A DNA stretch of 64,000 nucleotides from Aradus depressus (Eukaryota; Arthropoda; Insecta; Hemiptera; Aradidae): NCBI GenBank assembly GCA_963662175.1, contig OY759216.1, positions 34,737,087 through 34,801,086 on the forward strand. The letters are read 5' to 3'. Made by a program: the position numbers and the translations under genes. This document shows, piece by piece, positions 44,704 to 55,488 of this stretch. Position 1 is the first letter of the stretch; each line of letters begins with the position of its first letter. The notes beneath the pieces are model-generated. The model did not search any database and had not been told where the DNA came from. It saw nothing but the letters and a program-made list of their open reading frames with translations.

Positions 44704-45524
44704 CAGTAGAACCTCTATAAGTCGAACATCAAGGGAGACGCCAAAAAATTCGAGTTATAGAGTTTTCGACTTATGGAGAATTTCGACTTAGACGGATTTT
44801 GATTCGACTTGTAGAGGTTAAGATTCATTCTAACTAATTTTGAGTTAGAGAGGTGAAATAAATAAAACTTCAAGTTACAGAGGTAACAAACATATTTATA
44901 TTTATTATAAATCAACATTATTTCAAAACATCCTCAAAATAAAAAATACGTAGTACATATAATACTACATATTATGTAGGTATTAAAAAAAGTCAGTAAT
45001 TTTTTTTTGCTTTAGATAATTCGGTTGTTCTCTATCTATAGCATTGTCTAAGGTATAAAGAGCAGAAAATTCTACCAAACTACTTTTGACAATTTTTCAA
45101 TGGACAACAAATGACTTGCTTCGCTAAAGTTCAAATGAAATCAATAAAAATATCCTTTATCATTTCTTAGAATTGGTAATCCTAATTATTGTACACTCCT
45201 AAATTCGGCAAATTCTTAAAGTCGGTAACTTATTTTTCTTCGAGCTATAGAGGTAATAAGTTTCAAATAATCGAGTTGTAAAGGTTGTAAGATAATACAT
45301 TGCTATGTTCAAGATACAGAGGTCCAATTTATTTTTTCGAGTTATAGAGGGAAAATATGTACCAAAATGGCTTGTAGGGACTTACTGATTATTTCGACTA
45401 ATAGAGGGTTGAGATTTCGAGTAATGGAGGTTCTGAGGGGGCTTGAAGGGAAAGAAACAAAACTTTTTTTTCGAGTTTTGGAGGTTTTCGACTTATCGAG
45501 GTTCGACTTAAAGAGGTTCTACTG
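44704..45524. mobile_element. pogo/Tigger-like MITE, 821 bp
   Basis: Inverted ends CAGTAGAACCTCTATAAGTC (left) and CAGTAGAACCTCTTTAAGTC (from the right) are flanked by TA at 44702-44703 and 45525-45526. CAGTAGAACCTC-type ends with a TA target are typical of pogo/Tigger-like Tc1/mariner transposons. No transposase remains. The interior repeats GAGTTATAGAGGT-like steps many times, all related to the terminus. Open frames at its ends are artefacts. Confidence 0.88.
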
Positions 45525-45526
45525 TA

Positions 45527-45874
45527 GTAAAAATATACAAATATCACCAATATAGCCTGTTGAAATTATAGCTGGTCTTCTACTAAATTTTGATTTCTAC
45601 AGTAATTTCCGAAAAGGGCCCTAAAAAAAATATCAAAAGTTCAGGACGTGCAATTTTGAAGAAAATGCACATATTTAAAAAAAATTAAACATTAATAATT
45701 ATTTCATTTGGATTTCCTCTAAATATAATAATGAGATAATAATGATTGTTTTCCTAAATTTTCAAAATAATGTTCAATCTAATCCAAAGGTATAAATTAT
45801 CTTACTAGGTTCACAGGGAAATGAATAGCATATAATAAGAGAACAAATATTGGGTTTATTTATCTAAATCTACA
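45527..45874. other. No gene or repeat recognised
   Basis: AT-rich DNA only. Confidence 0.5.
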
Positions 45875-47727
45875 TCTATATTAATAAAGCTGAAACGGGG
45901 TTTGTTTGTTTGTTTGTATGTTTGTTCCAGCATCACGCCCAAACGGCTGGACGGATTTTTATGAAACTTCCCATGTAGCATCCTTTTGAGCCCGATTGAA
46001 TAATAGGCTATGTGGCGTCCCAAAATTTTTAACGGGAGGGGGGGTTGTGGGGGGGCCTAAGTATAAATATAGTCCTAGCTCATTAACGGTTTGTCATATT
46101 GTCACGAAATTTCACATGTAGTATTCTTAAAGGCCAAATTGAAAAATATTGTGTGTGGCGTCCCAAAATTTTTAACGGGAGGGGGGGTTGTGGGGGGAAG
46201 TCTAAATATAAAGATAGTGATAGGTCATTAACGGATGATCAGATTGTCATGGAATTTCACATGTAGTATTTTTAAAGGCCAAATAGAAAAATAGGGTGTG
46301 TGACGGCTCAAAATTTTGTGCGGGAGGGGGGTTGTGGGGGGGGTCTAAGTATAAATATAGAGCTAGCTCTTTAACGGTTGGTCGGATTGTCACGAAATTT
46401 CACATGTAGTATTCCTGAAGGCCAAATATAAAAATGAGGTATGTGGCGTCCCGAAGTTTTGAACGGGAGGGGGAGTTGTGGGGGTAGGCCTAAGTATAAA
46501 AAATAGTGCTAACTCTTTAACGGTTGGTCGGATTGTCACGAAATTTCACATGTAGTATTCCTGAAGGCCAAATATAAAAATGAGGTATGTGGCGTCCCGA
46601 AGTTTTGAACGGGAGGGGGAGTTGTGGGGATAGGCCTAAGTATAAAAAATAGTGCTAACTCTTTAACGGTTGGTCGGATTGTCACGAAATTTCACATGTA
46701 ATATTCCTGAAGGCAAAATAGAAAAAAAAGGTATGCGGCGTCCCATAATCTTAAACGGAAGGGGGGGGGGGGGGGGGGGGTTGTGATAGGGCCTAAGTAT
46801 AAATTGCTAGGTCATTAATGGTTGGTTGGATTGTAAGGAAATTTCGTATGTAGTATTCCTGAGGGCCAAATAGAAAAATAAGGTGTGTGACGGCTCAAAA
46901 TTTTGTACGGGAGGGGGGGTTGTGGGAGGGCCTAAGTATAAATATAGTGCTAGCTCATTAACGGTAGGTCGTATTGTCATGGAATTTCACATGTAGTATT
47001 CTTAAAAGCCAAATAGAAAAATAGGGTGTTTGACGTTACATAATTGAGAACGGGAGGGGGGTAGGCCTAAATTTGATGATAGTGATAGATCATTTACGGA
47101 TGATCGGATTGTCATGGAATTTCTCATGTAGAATTCTTGATGGCCAAATAGAAAAATACACTTTGTGACATCTTAAAAAATTGAACAGGGGGGGGGGGGG
47201 GGGTAAAGCATAAAAAAATGCTGACTGATTAAAGGGTAATCGGATTGTCATGAATTTCACATGAGTAGTAGTAACTATGTATTCGCTGTGGGGTCCGATG
47301 TTGCAAGGCACATACTAGCTGAGATGCCCAGCGTTCCTAACACTAACTGTGGGGTCCGCCGTTACAAGACACTTACTAGCTGTGGTGCCCAGCGTTCCTA
47401 ACTACGTAATAGCTGTAGGGTCCGCCGTCGCAAGGAACATACTAGCTGTGGTGCCCATCGTTCCTAACTTCGTACTAGCTGTGGTGCCCAGCGATGCCAA
47501 GTATTCACTAGCTGGGGTTTCCGCCGTTGAAAGGCGCATAGCTGTGGTGCCCAGGGGTCTTAAAAACTTACTAGCGTTACTATAGTTGAAGGCCTATAAG
47601 CCTTATTCCATATGATTAATCGAAAATTATAACATCATGAATGTGGTGTCGAAGGATTGAATAGACTTATAGGAGATATTGAGAGAAAATTCAAAGTTCC
47701 CCGGGCAACGCCGGGTATTACTGCTAG
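45875..47727 (+). mobile_element. Helitron, non-autonomous, 1.85 kb
   Basis: Starts TCTATATTAATAAAGCTG after A (45874), then GGGGTTTGTTTGTTTG and CATCACGCCCAAACGGCTGG. It ends with the hairpin CCCGGGCAACGCCGGG, spacer TATTACTG and CTAG, followed by T (47728). These are textbook Helitron termini with A/T target and no duplication. Inside lie about nine units of the ~140-bp repeat (46000-47260) and about five of the 66-bp repeat (47270-47590), in the same order relative to the ends as in the larger copy. No protein coding. Confidence 0.92.
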
Positions 47728-48320
47728 TTATAAATAAAATCAAAATATCAATATCAAATAAAAAATCAAATTACTCACAATAAAAATCTTACAAACTAAT
47801 TTTTACATCTACTTTAGTCTCTTTTAAATATTGTGGCCATTCCTTAATTCAATGTTATTTTGGGCATATAAATAAATAAAAATACTTTTGTATCTACTTC
47901 ACTATTATTTACACTCTTATATCTCCTCTGCAGGGCGTTACATATACATTGAAATTTCATGTGATTACATTCATTAGATCGGCAGTTATTAGAGTTTTTG
48001 TGTTATGATGGAGGAAGTTACGCTAAAAAGTTTAGCTTAAAAATATTTCTGTAAAAGAGTTAAAATTATTTAAAAAAATAGTGTTTTTCTATTTCAAATT
48101 CAATTCAATAATAGCAGGGGAAGTAATTATGATTTTGATTATTTGTATATTTATCCAAGTGTTCATTGAATTTGAATCGGCGAATAATTTGAATACTAGA
48201 CGATATTAACCTTGAAATTATTATGAACATTTAGAGACAGGAACAACATATTTACGTAGCTGTAGTCTTATGTCAATATTTGTCGTATATTGGCTAAAGG
48301 TGAACAATGTTAAGTTATGA
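47728..48320. other. No gene identified
   Basis: AT-rich. A short R2-like piece (GATCGGCAGTTATTAGAGTT) is near 47978. Confidence 0.45.
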
Positions 48321-48660
48321 TCTTATAAAGCCAATTAAATTAAGTTGACATTATCAAAATAGAAACTTTAATTTTTTTTGTGTTAAGCCCCCCCCCCCTC
48401 CCTAATCCCTCATTTAGCAGAAAATCAATAGGTTTCGTCTTTAAGGTGTTCTGGAAGCACGTATACAATTTCGTTTCAATTCCTTCATTATATTGGGACT
48501 CATCGTGTTCACAAACACACACACAGAGACCGACATTTTTTTTTTTTTTTTAATTTTTACAGGTCCCATCCGAAGGAAGGCGTGCTCAAGGTTTTCTCAT
48601 CTCCCAGATGAAAACTTTCGTGGGTTTTGAACCAATGAACTCGGGGTCTCCCTTCTATCT
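48320..48660. repeat. R2 fragment plus decayed SINE-A
   Basis: 48345-48535 carries R2 blocks (TTAGCAGAAAATCAATAGGT). 48561-48650 is a minus-strand SINE-A relic (CAGGTCCCATCCGAAGGAAG, CGTGCTCAAGG, CTCCCAGATG). Confidence 0.6.
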
Positions 48661-49184
48661 GGTGGTCGACCAAATGTCATCATTAAGGAAAAGTTTTCAA
48701 ATTTATTCTAACTACTAGCCGAACAAAATTGTTCAAGAACCATAACATCCAAAATTATATGCAGCATTATTCTTTGAACAAAGGAGAAAAAATTTCCAGA
48801 CATTTTTTATAAAAGTTTTTATTTGTAAAATATATATATAATAATAACAATCTATATAATAATAATAACCATAATAGGGCGTAACTGGTTTGCAGATAGT
48901 TGTTCAAAATTCAAAAACTGTACCACATGGCGCACAATTGTTTTCTTATCTGCATGAAATATAAGTCTCACCAGCAACGCCGATTTCACACATCTCATAG
49001 AACGATAAGCAAATAATTTTAAGTTTATGTTCTATTATTGAGTATACTTGGGATGTTGTTTATGCTTGGAGAGTTGGTGCGAAAACGGTTAGTCACAGAG
49101 GTTTATGCTTGGAGAGTTGGTGCAATAACGGTTAGTCACATAGGTTTATGCTTGAAGAGTTGGTGCAATAACGAAGTTTTTTTT
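48661..49184. other. No gene seen; short 46-bp repeats at 49055-49175
   Basis: TTTATGCTTGGAGAGTTGGT then GCGAAAACGGTTAGTCACA is repeated about 2.5 times with small changes. Confidence 0.6.
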
Positions 49185-49620
49185 TTATTCTTTCGGAATC
49201 AGAAGGTTGAAAAACAAATATTTCCGTTGAAAACGCATCAAATTTCTGACCGAGTATATAACTTCCCCTATACATCGTATAGCTGGGGAAATAACCCAGA
49301 AGATTTGCATAAGATGAGCTACAAGTAATGAAGAGTCATGCGCAAAATCCGGCGGAATTTTTCGATATGCGATATACTGACTAGTACGTATCGAAGCGAA
49401 AGTTTATATGTGTATCTAAGGATCCCCTAAGGACAACATACATTGATTTCCAGCCAAATAGGCACAAGGAAAAGGGCACTATGTAAGTCAAATATTGAGT
49501 TTTAGCTCAAAACGGTCGATTGGCTTTGGAGGGAGAGCGAAAACGTAATTGATTAATTCGTGCTGGGGAAGTACACAACCTGTGATTCACCGACAACTTG
49601 TTTTGCTTCAAAGAGCTTAC
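49185..49620. repeat. Dispersed repeat R2 pieces
   Basis: Minus-oriented end at 49195-49285 (AGAAGGTTGAAAAACAAATA, TCGTATAGCTGGGGAAATA) and a plus end at 49530-49575 (GGAGGGAGAGCGAAAACGTA, ATTGATTAATTCGTGCTGGG). Confidence 0.65.
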
Positions 49621-49967
49621 TAATTCTCGAGATATTTGACAATGACGATAACGCTAGCAACGCAAGGAAGTTATTGAAATTATCAATGTCCAGGCAAGGT
49701 TTCCCTCTAAGGTTCCCAAAAATGACAACACCCATGACAAATAATTTTCAAAGTGCAACTAACTTATCTGAACATCTACAGTTAATATGATGTTACAACA
49801 ATAATACAATATGAACAGATTTACTATTAGTTGAGATAAAATATTCCATAGAAATAATGTGTGCAAAGAAGTTACTTGTGTACAGATATTATTTTGAAAA
49901 TGTGCAATAAACGAAGTGTGCCACAATAATGATATAAATAAATAAACAACATAACAGATCTCTTTTA

Positions 49968-50425
49968 CTTTTATTTCTTTATATTTACAATAGATTTGTG
50001 ACAACCAATAAATATATATAAATATAGGTAATATATATACATTGGATATGTAAGGCAGTAAGAACACTTAATCTTATACATACATAAAATCACATGGGGG
50101 ATGAGGGATGTTCCCTCTGAGAAAGGACTGTTTTAACTGCTTGATTTGGGAGCGAAGAGGTAGAGACGTGAAAAACGGGGAGCGAGCAGCACCAGAGGTC
50201 TCTGGGGGGCCGCGGGTTACCAACTTAACACTTTGTGGGGCCTCAGAACAATAAATGAGTGGTAGCTCTTTAACAGTTCATTGGATATTCATAAAATTGT
50301 CATTTGTGTCACGGGACGGACTCCCACAGCATCCATAGAAGATAGTATTACAAACGCTGTCAGATGTATGGCCCTTTGTGCTGTGTCGTCACCTCATTCT
50401 CATGCGAAATTTTGAAACGAACCTT
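49968..50425 (-). other. 3' untranslated / downstream region of the transporter gene
   Basis: Minus strand downstream of the stop at 50426. The nearest AATAAA that I see on that strand is at 49970-49975, about 450 nt past the stop. 50140-50240 is GC-rich with no open frame. Extent is inferred. Confidence 0.4.
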
Positions 50426-51584
50426 TTAGATGTAAGTACTATATTTTTTTTTAGTCTTTACTCTTTGGATTTCCACTAAACTTTGCCCGGCCGTCTCTGG
50501 CATAAAAACGTACATGGTGAATGCGCCAGCTATGGATATAGAAGCAAATATCCAGTAATTGGCAAACGTACCTATGTAATCCGTAACTATTTGGTATTGC
50601 AGTATTGACCAAAAGCATGAAATAGACATAACCACGGCGGTTATACCTCCTGCTAGTCCTCTGGTTTGCGACGAAAAACATTCCGCCTGAATTGTTTGCA
50701 TGAGGGGAGCAAGGCCTATGTTGACCAAGAGGCAAAAACCAAGCAAAGCAATGTACGAAATCCAAGTGTACGGAGACACGTTAACATTCGTTTCCATATC
50801 AAGATAATAGTAGATTCCTTCAATAATATTGAAGAAAGCGGCTCCCAAGGAAGAAAAAACGAGAAGCGGTCGTCTTCCAAAAGAGTCAGTGAGGAAGGTG
50901 GACATGCAGGTGGTGAGGACAAGGATAATCCCAAGGGCGATGGTCTGCTGTTCGGGCGTCAAGAAGCCCTGCGATCCCTCACCGAACGTCTGGGAGGCGT
51001 ACAATGCAATGGCCGTCATCCCGTTCAAGTTCTTGGTAATGCAGACAATCTGAACGATCAAGAAAACTCTACGATCATTCTCCGTTGCAAACAGCGAACG
51101 AAGAATTCCTTTTGAGGACAACTCCCCTTCCGCCTTGATTCCTTCAGCTATGTTTTTGTATTCGTCCTCAACGTTTGTGTCTCCGCGAAGCCAGCCCAGA
51201 GCATCTTTAGCCTCTTCGTTACGGTTCTGCATCACGAGGTAGTAAGGTGATTCGGGCATAAAGAAGAAGGACGCCATAAACAGAGTGGGTAGTATGAGAG
51301 ACAGGTAACAGTACATATTGTAGTCTGTGAAGGGTCCAGTAGAGTACGCGTAGAGAGTTCCAGCGTACCAAAAGATCTGAAACAGACTGCTGAGTCCTCC
51401 ACGAGCTTTCGCTTCGGCGATCTCGGCTATGTAAATAGGTCCCACAGAAAATGCAATTCCCATGGCGAAACCATGGAGGATGCGGACTGCCATCAGGACG
51501 GGGTAGTTGCGAGTGACGATGGTCAGAATATAGCCTAAAGCCATCAAAGGTCCAGACCAGAGCAGTATTGTCCTCCTGCCCCAT
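50426..51584 (-). CDS. Tret1-like MFS sugar transporter, last exon (gene 1)
   Basis: This exon encodes about 385 residues of a plasma-membrane facilitative sugar transporter of the insect trehalose-transporter-like (SLC2-type, MFS) family, covering the loop before TM3 to the C-terminus. Family marks in order: RWGRR at the TM2-TM3 loop, a YIAEIAEAKARGG block after TM4, PESPYYLV after TM6, DSFGRRPLL between TM8 and TM9, QTIQAECFSSQTRG after TM10 and PETAG after TM12. Ten hydrophobic segments are evident. TM7 reads ITKNLNGMTAIALYASQTF, without the usual QQ(L/S)SGxN glutamines, so substrate may differ. I place the exon start at 51584 because CAG precedes an A that completes the split Arg codon of the exon at 52381-52558. 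Stop is TAA at 50426. Trehalose, glucose or another sugar is not decidable from sequence. Confidence 0.93.
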
Positions 51585-52380
51585 CTGTCCAACAGAACAT
51601 TCGTTAAGGCCACAATAAGTAACTTACATATATTACAATACCAATGTAAATCGCATTATAATCCCTGGGTTTTTCGGCCAGTTAGAAAGACAATAGGTTT
51701 ATATGGGTTAGTGAACAATTAGTAACTAAATTTTTCAACGTACGAAATCCCGCGGACATTCATGATGACTAGACTTTAAGCCATCTTAGGTAGGACTAAA
51801 TTTAGGTTAGAACTTCAGAGTCGACCGTATGCCCACCAGAGCGACGAAATAAGGTTCTGGTAGTAGGCGATGTGATCTCTAGAAAATGTTTTTCTTTAAA
51901 ATCTGATATGACTTTCAACGAAACCCCTTTTCCCCAGTTATTATAGACAACTGTGATCTTTTCCTTGGCCTGTTTGACGAAGTATCGTACAACACACCAA
52001 TCCCTCTCACTTATTTATTTCATCCAGTTCAGTTCAGCCATGGGCCCGAACAGCATATCCCATACGGAAAATATTTATTTAACAAGCATTAAATGTGCGA
52101 AATTGTACGGAAATCCAGAGGCTGACCGTGCCACCACCAACTGAGAAAACAATACGCGATTTTTTTAATTTTTTTCTACCCTACTTCCTTTATTTTCTAT
52201 TTTCATTGGAAAAAAGTAAAAAGTGCGTCTTATAAACCAGTGCAATTTATTTACCCATACATACAGAGAATTCTAGATTAGGATCTTTCGGATTTGAGAT
52301 AAGATATTTACCCTAAAAGGGTTAATTTTAGGATCTTTCGGATTTGAGATAAGATATTTACCCTAAAAGGGTTAATTTAC
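51585..52380 (-). other. Intron between transporter exons, with SINE-A relic
   Basis: Donor CAG|GTAAAT at 52381/52380 and acceptor TTGGACAG at 51585 on the minus strand give a 796-bp intron and join the frame as ..GLMAD-R-WGRR... A decayed plus-strand SINE-A 3' piece is at about 51775-51883 (CCACCAGAGCGACGAAATAA). Confidence 0.75.
52281..52379. repeat. 50-bp direct tandem duplication
   Basis: GGATCTTTCGGATTTGAGAT to the ...GGGTTAATTT end occurs at 52281-52330 and again at 52331-52379, with no internal difference seen. The second copy forms the start of the intron, right up to the splice donor. Confidence 0.93.
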
Positions 52381-52558
52381 CTGTCAGCCATGAGTCCAGC
52401 AGGTATGACCATTGCCAGTTCGCCAATCTCTATAGTGGCAGCCAACCAAGAGACCTGAGTCCGAGTGATCGGCAGCGGCGAGTCAAACTCGACCAGTCGA
52501 GTCATCAGCGGAGCCACCCAGTTGAAGGCGCAGGCTGTCGCCGCTGAGAGCAGCGAAC
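52381..52558 (-). CDS. Tret1-like transporter gene 1, upstream exon (TM1-TM2)
   Basis: The minus strand encodes 59 residues. They comprise GSLLSAATACAFNWVAPLMT (TM1 and its exit), an extracellular LVEFDSPLPITRTQ, then VSWLAATIEIGELAMVIPAG leading to LMADR, which is the usual end of TM2 before the RxGRR loop. The exon is 178 nt, beginning after TTTGCTAG and ending at CAG|GTAAAT, with split codons at both edges. The following exon restores R-WGRR. Together with 50426-51584 this gives about 445 residues, so only a short N-terminal cytoplasmic segment with the start codon is missing. That first exon was not found between 52560 and 61900. Confidence 0.85.
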
Positions 52559-52632
52559 CTAGCAAACAGAGATGTTCTTAAATTCAACTGGATAATGGGC
52601 CCCCCGTCAGGAGAACGGTCCATGTGGTAGAC

Positions 52633-52695
52633 AGCAGCTTCAGACTCCGCCCAGCCGAGCCATCAGCATACCACTCAGTTGAAGTCGCTGATTTA
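52633..52695 (-). pseudogene. Decayed duplicate of the TM1 exon
   Basis: Plus-strand CATCAGCATACCACTCAGTT then GAAGTCGC resembles CATCAGCGGAGCCACCCAGT then TGAAGGCGC in the exon at 52381-52558, and the preceding AGACTCCGCCCAGCCGAG aligns with its AAACTCGACCAGTCGAG. About 60 bp align with scattered substitutions. Coding potential is lost. Confidence 0.6.
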
Positions 52696-53292
52696 TATTG
52701 CAACGAACTGGATCATTTGTGTTTGTCAGCAGTCGTTTCATGTATTTTATGTTGGCCTAGAATGACCCGGGCCATGTTCCATTTTGTGACAGTATTCGAA
52801 CTTACTAGACTAATCTATTTAGATAAAAAATATTTTGCAATTTCCAGCAGAACCAAATTTAAGTTTGGAACAATGTTCAGAACAACTGGATGCCCTCAAA
52901 ATGTATATACAGTCATATATGTGAATGATAGATACGGAACTTACATGAAATGGAGGCTAGGGTCTGTCGGAGTTGTGCTGTCTTCATAACGTGGCCGGCC
53001 CGGGACGCCTATCCAAATCTGAGTGAGGAGGGATCACATCTTCCTGAGTCACCTACCTTCCCAGAGAGGGGGCGACCACGACAGATGCTTGTACAGATGT
53101 ACACCTTATAGTCTAGTCATTTTATGAATTTATAACGTAAAAAAGAGACAGAATGAGGAATATTTTTGGTAAAAATTAAGTAAAAATCGTCGTAAAATCC
53201 TCTTATATAGTAAAAAATGTACTGGAACAAGGAAACTCTTAAAAGTGCTTAGTAACTATATGCCCAGTAAAAACATTTATTCATTTTTATTC
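52696..53292. other. No coding exon recognised
   Basis: A GC-rich stretch at 52985-53100 has, on the minus strand, CTCTGGGAAGGTAGGTGAC, which resembles a strong splice donor. It could be an untranslated first exon of gene 1, but nothing else supports it. Confidence 0.3.
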
Positions 53293-53606
53293 AGAGCGCC
53301 GTAGCTCAGAGATAGCGAGCGGGATCAAAACCCGGCCGAGGTCCTTAGGTTTTTTATCTGGGATATAAAAAAAATTTGAGCAGACCGCCCTTCGGATGGG
53401 ACGTTAAGCGATGGTCTCGAGCCTGTACGCTTTCAGGTCGTTAAAGACCCCTACCCTAGATGAATAAAAATTTAGGGTACACAAAATTTAGGACAACGAT
53501 AGTAGAGTTGGGCTCATGTCCATCAGAGCGACAAAGAGCGCTTTGGTTGTAGGCGATATGACCTCAAAGTTAAAAGCCCTGGCTTGAGTCATAATAACTA
53601 GGTAAC
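53293..53606 (+). repeat. SINE-A, diverged
   Basis: The head is shortened (GAGCGCCGTAGCTCAGAGAT then GCGAGCGGGATCAAAACCCG). Body and tail are clear. Confidence 0.87.
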
Positions 53607-53784
53607 TTTAAGAAAAAAAAAAAATTAGCCTTAGGACATAAATATATTGTGATATATCACAATATCCCAGAACGATTGATAATTATAGTTATGAGAGCAA
53701 CCACGAGAAGCGCACTAGTGGAAGATACATGAAGTGGAGGGGATGGAAATTGGAGGATTCCTCGCTGAAGTGCGGGATGAGTAG

Positions 53785-54245
53785 TCGTAGTTGAAGTATC
53801 AGAGGATATAGTCGGTCCTAGATGAGCTGTTGAGGTAGAGAGTCGGTCTTGAGCTATCAGAGGAGGTAGTCGGTCCTAGTTGAGCTGTCGGGACAGACAG
53901 ACAGAGAGTCGTAGTTGAAGTGTCAGAGGAGGTAGTCGGTCCTAGTTGAGCTGTCGGGACAGACAGACAGAAGAGTCGTAGTTGAAGTGTCAGAGGAGGT
54001 AGTCGGTCCTAGTTGAGCTGTCGGGACAGACAGACAGAGTAGTCGTAGTTGAGGTGTCAGAGGAGGTAGTCGGTCCTAGTTGAGCTGTCGGGACAGACAG
54101 ACAGAAGAGTCGTGGCTGATGTGTCAGAGGAGGTAGACAGTCTTCAGTCAGCTATCAGAGGAGTTAGTCGGTCCTCGTTCAGCTACGAGAAAGGAGTCAG
54201 AGTTGAGCTATTGAGGGAGAAGACATTCCTGGCTGAGCTGTGGGA
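53785..54245 (+). repeat. 66-67 bp minisatellite
   Basis: Four well-conserved units contain GTCGTAGTTGAAGTGTCAGA, GGAGGTAGTCGGTCCTAGTT, GAGCTGTCGGGACAGACAGA, with diverged half-units on each side. The 95-codon frame at 54112-54399 begins inside it and is probably an artefact. Confidence 0.9.
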
Positions 54246-55488
54246 AGAAGGAGACTCCTGTTTGACCGGACGTAGGAGACCGAAGACTCTAATTTTGCTG
54301 CTAGAGGGAAATCATCCCTGCTGCCTACTTCAAAAGGACTGGAAGTTCCTCAATCGTCGTGAATTCTGGAGGAGAGGCCACAGGCTTGAGTGTGGTTAGA
54401 AAAAGAAGACTTACAAGGTAACGGAATCATTTATTTTACATTTCTCCGACATCGAGACGAATGGCTGGATGATCATCAATAGACACCTTCATGTTGCGGG
54501 AGTTACCAGAACATTTAAGTCTATATAATTTATTTCATGTTTGATAGATATTTTATTCCAGATGTGCGATTATGGAGGGACGCCTCACTAATATATGTCA
54601 ATAATTTTGTTAATAAATGTATGTTGTCTTATAAATTGTTCTCTAAATTCTCTACAGCCTAGTTCACCTTCTGAGTACGCATGTTAACCCCAAAAGTAAA
54701 ATCATTTTCATAGTAATTAATAAAAGTTTAAAGCCCCCAAGCAAAGGTCACTTCAATATGTTATACGCGTCTAGTGGGTTTTGATTGGCCAAGTCCGTAG
54801 TGGACTGCTGCTGGAATCTTCTACAGCCCTGCCAGGAACCTCTGAGAGACCTTTGGCTATGTGAGGCAACCCCTGCAAGTCGCCTGAGGATCTAATAGTT
54901 TCTGAGAAGAGCGAACTGCAGCACTTCATTTTGGGATCTCTGAAGCTTGTGTTGCTAGTTCCGGCTCTGATGGTATATAGTATACCATATACGGTATATA
55001 TCATAGCTGAACATATTGAAAAGGAAGGGACTAAGGTTTGAACCTTGAGGGACTCCTACTTGGATTGGCTCTACGTCACTTAGGCAACCGTTGACTCTAA
55101 CTTTAAACGTTCGGTAAGTCAGGAATAGTTCCTATATAGTGTGTTATAGTTAGTCTATAGTTACTATAGTCTATAGTTATTATAGTTATTCTATAGTTAC
55201 TATATAGTGTGTTACCTCGCCATTAATAGTTGGGTATTGCTCTATACTCTAGCTGCTTGGCCTTGTAGGCAAGACCATCAGTAACATTACTCAGAAAAGG
55301 TTAGGATTCGTTTAATCTCCATAACTTATTTCTTATAGGACTTAGGGTTAAGACCCATATTTATTCTCTAGGGTGAAGCACAAAAAACAGTTGCAATTCC
55401 CCTCCTCGAAATAAACAAAATGAATGATACTCAAAGTATAATCAATAAACACCTTGTAGGTCCCCATTTTATTAAAATGAACTTTATG
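54246..55488. other. No gene identified
   Basis: A moderately GC-rich stretch (54240-54420, 54780-55110) lacks any recognisable domain. Short TATAGTTACTATAG repeats occur at 55130-55210. Confidence 0.4.

Noticed and set aside
45880..47730. CRISPR-like array (regular repeats)
   Set aside because: Units are ~140 and 66 bp with no repeat-spacer pattern, in an insect-type genome, bounded by Helitron ends.
50666..51115. 149-codon plus frame (and a matching one at 62169-62618) opposite the transporter exons
   Set aside because: Antisense shadow of the conserved transporter sequence; present in both paralogues only because the sense strand is conserved.
54112..54399. 95-codon plus frame as a small gene
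   Set aside because: It starts without a convincing ATG context inside the 66-67 bp minisatellite and shows no domain.
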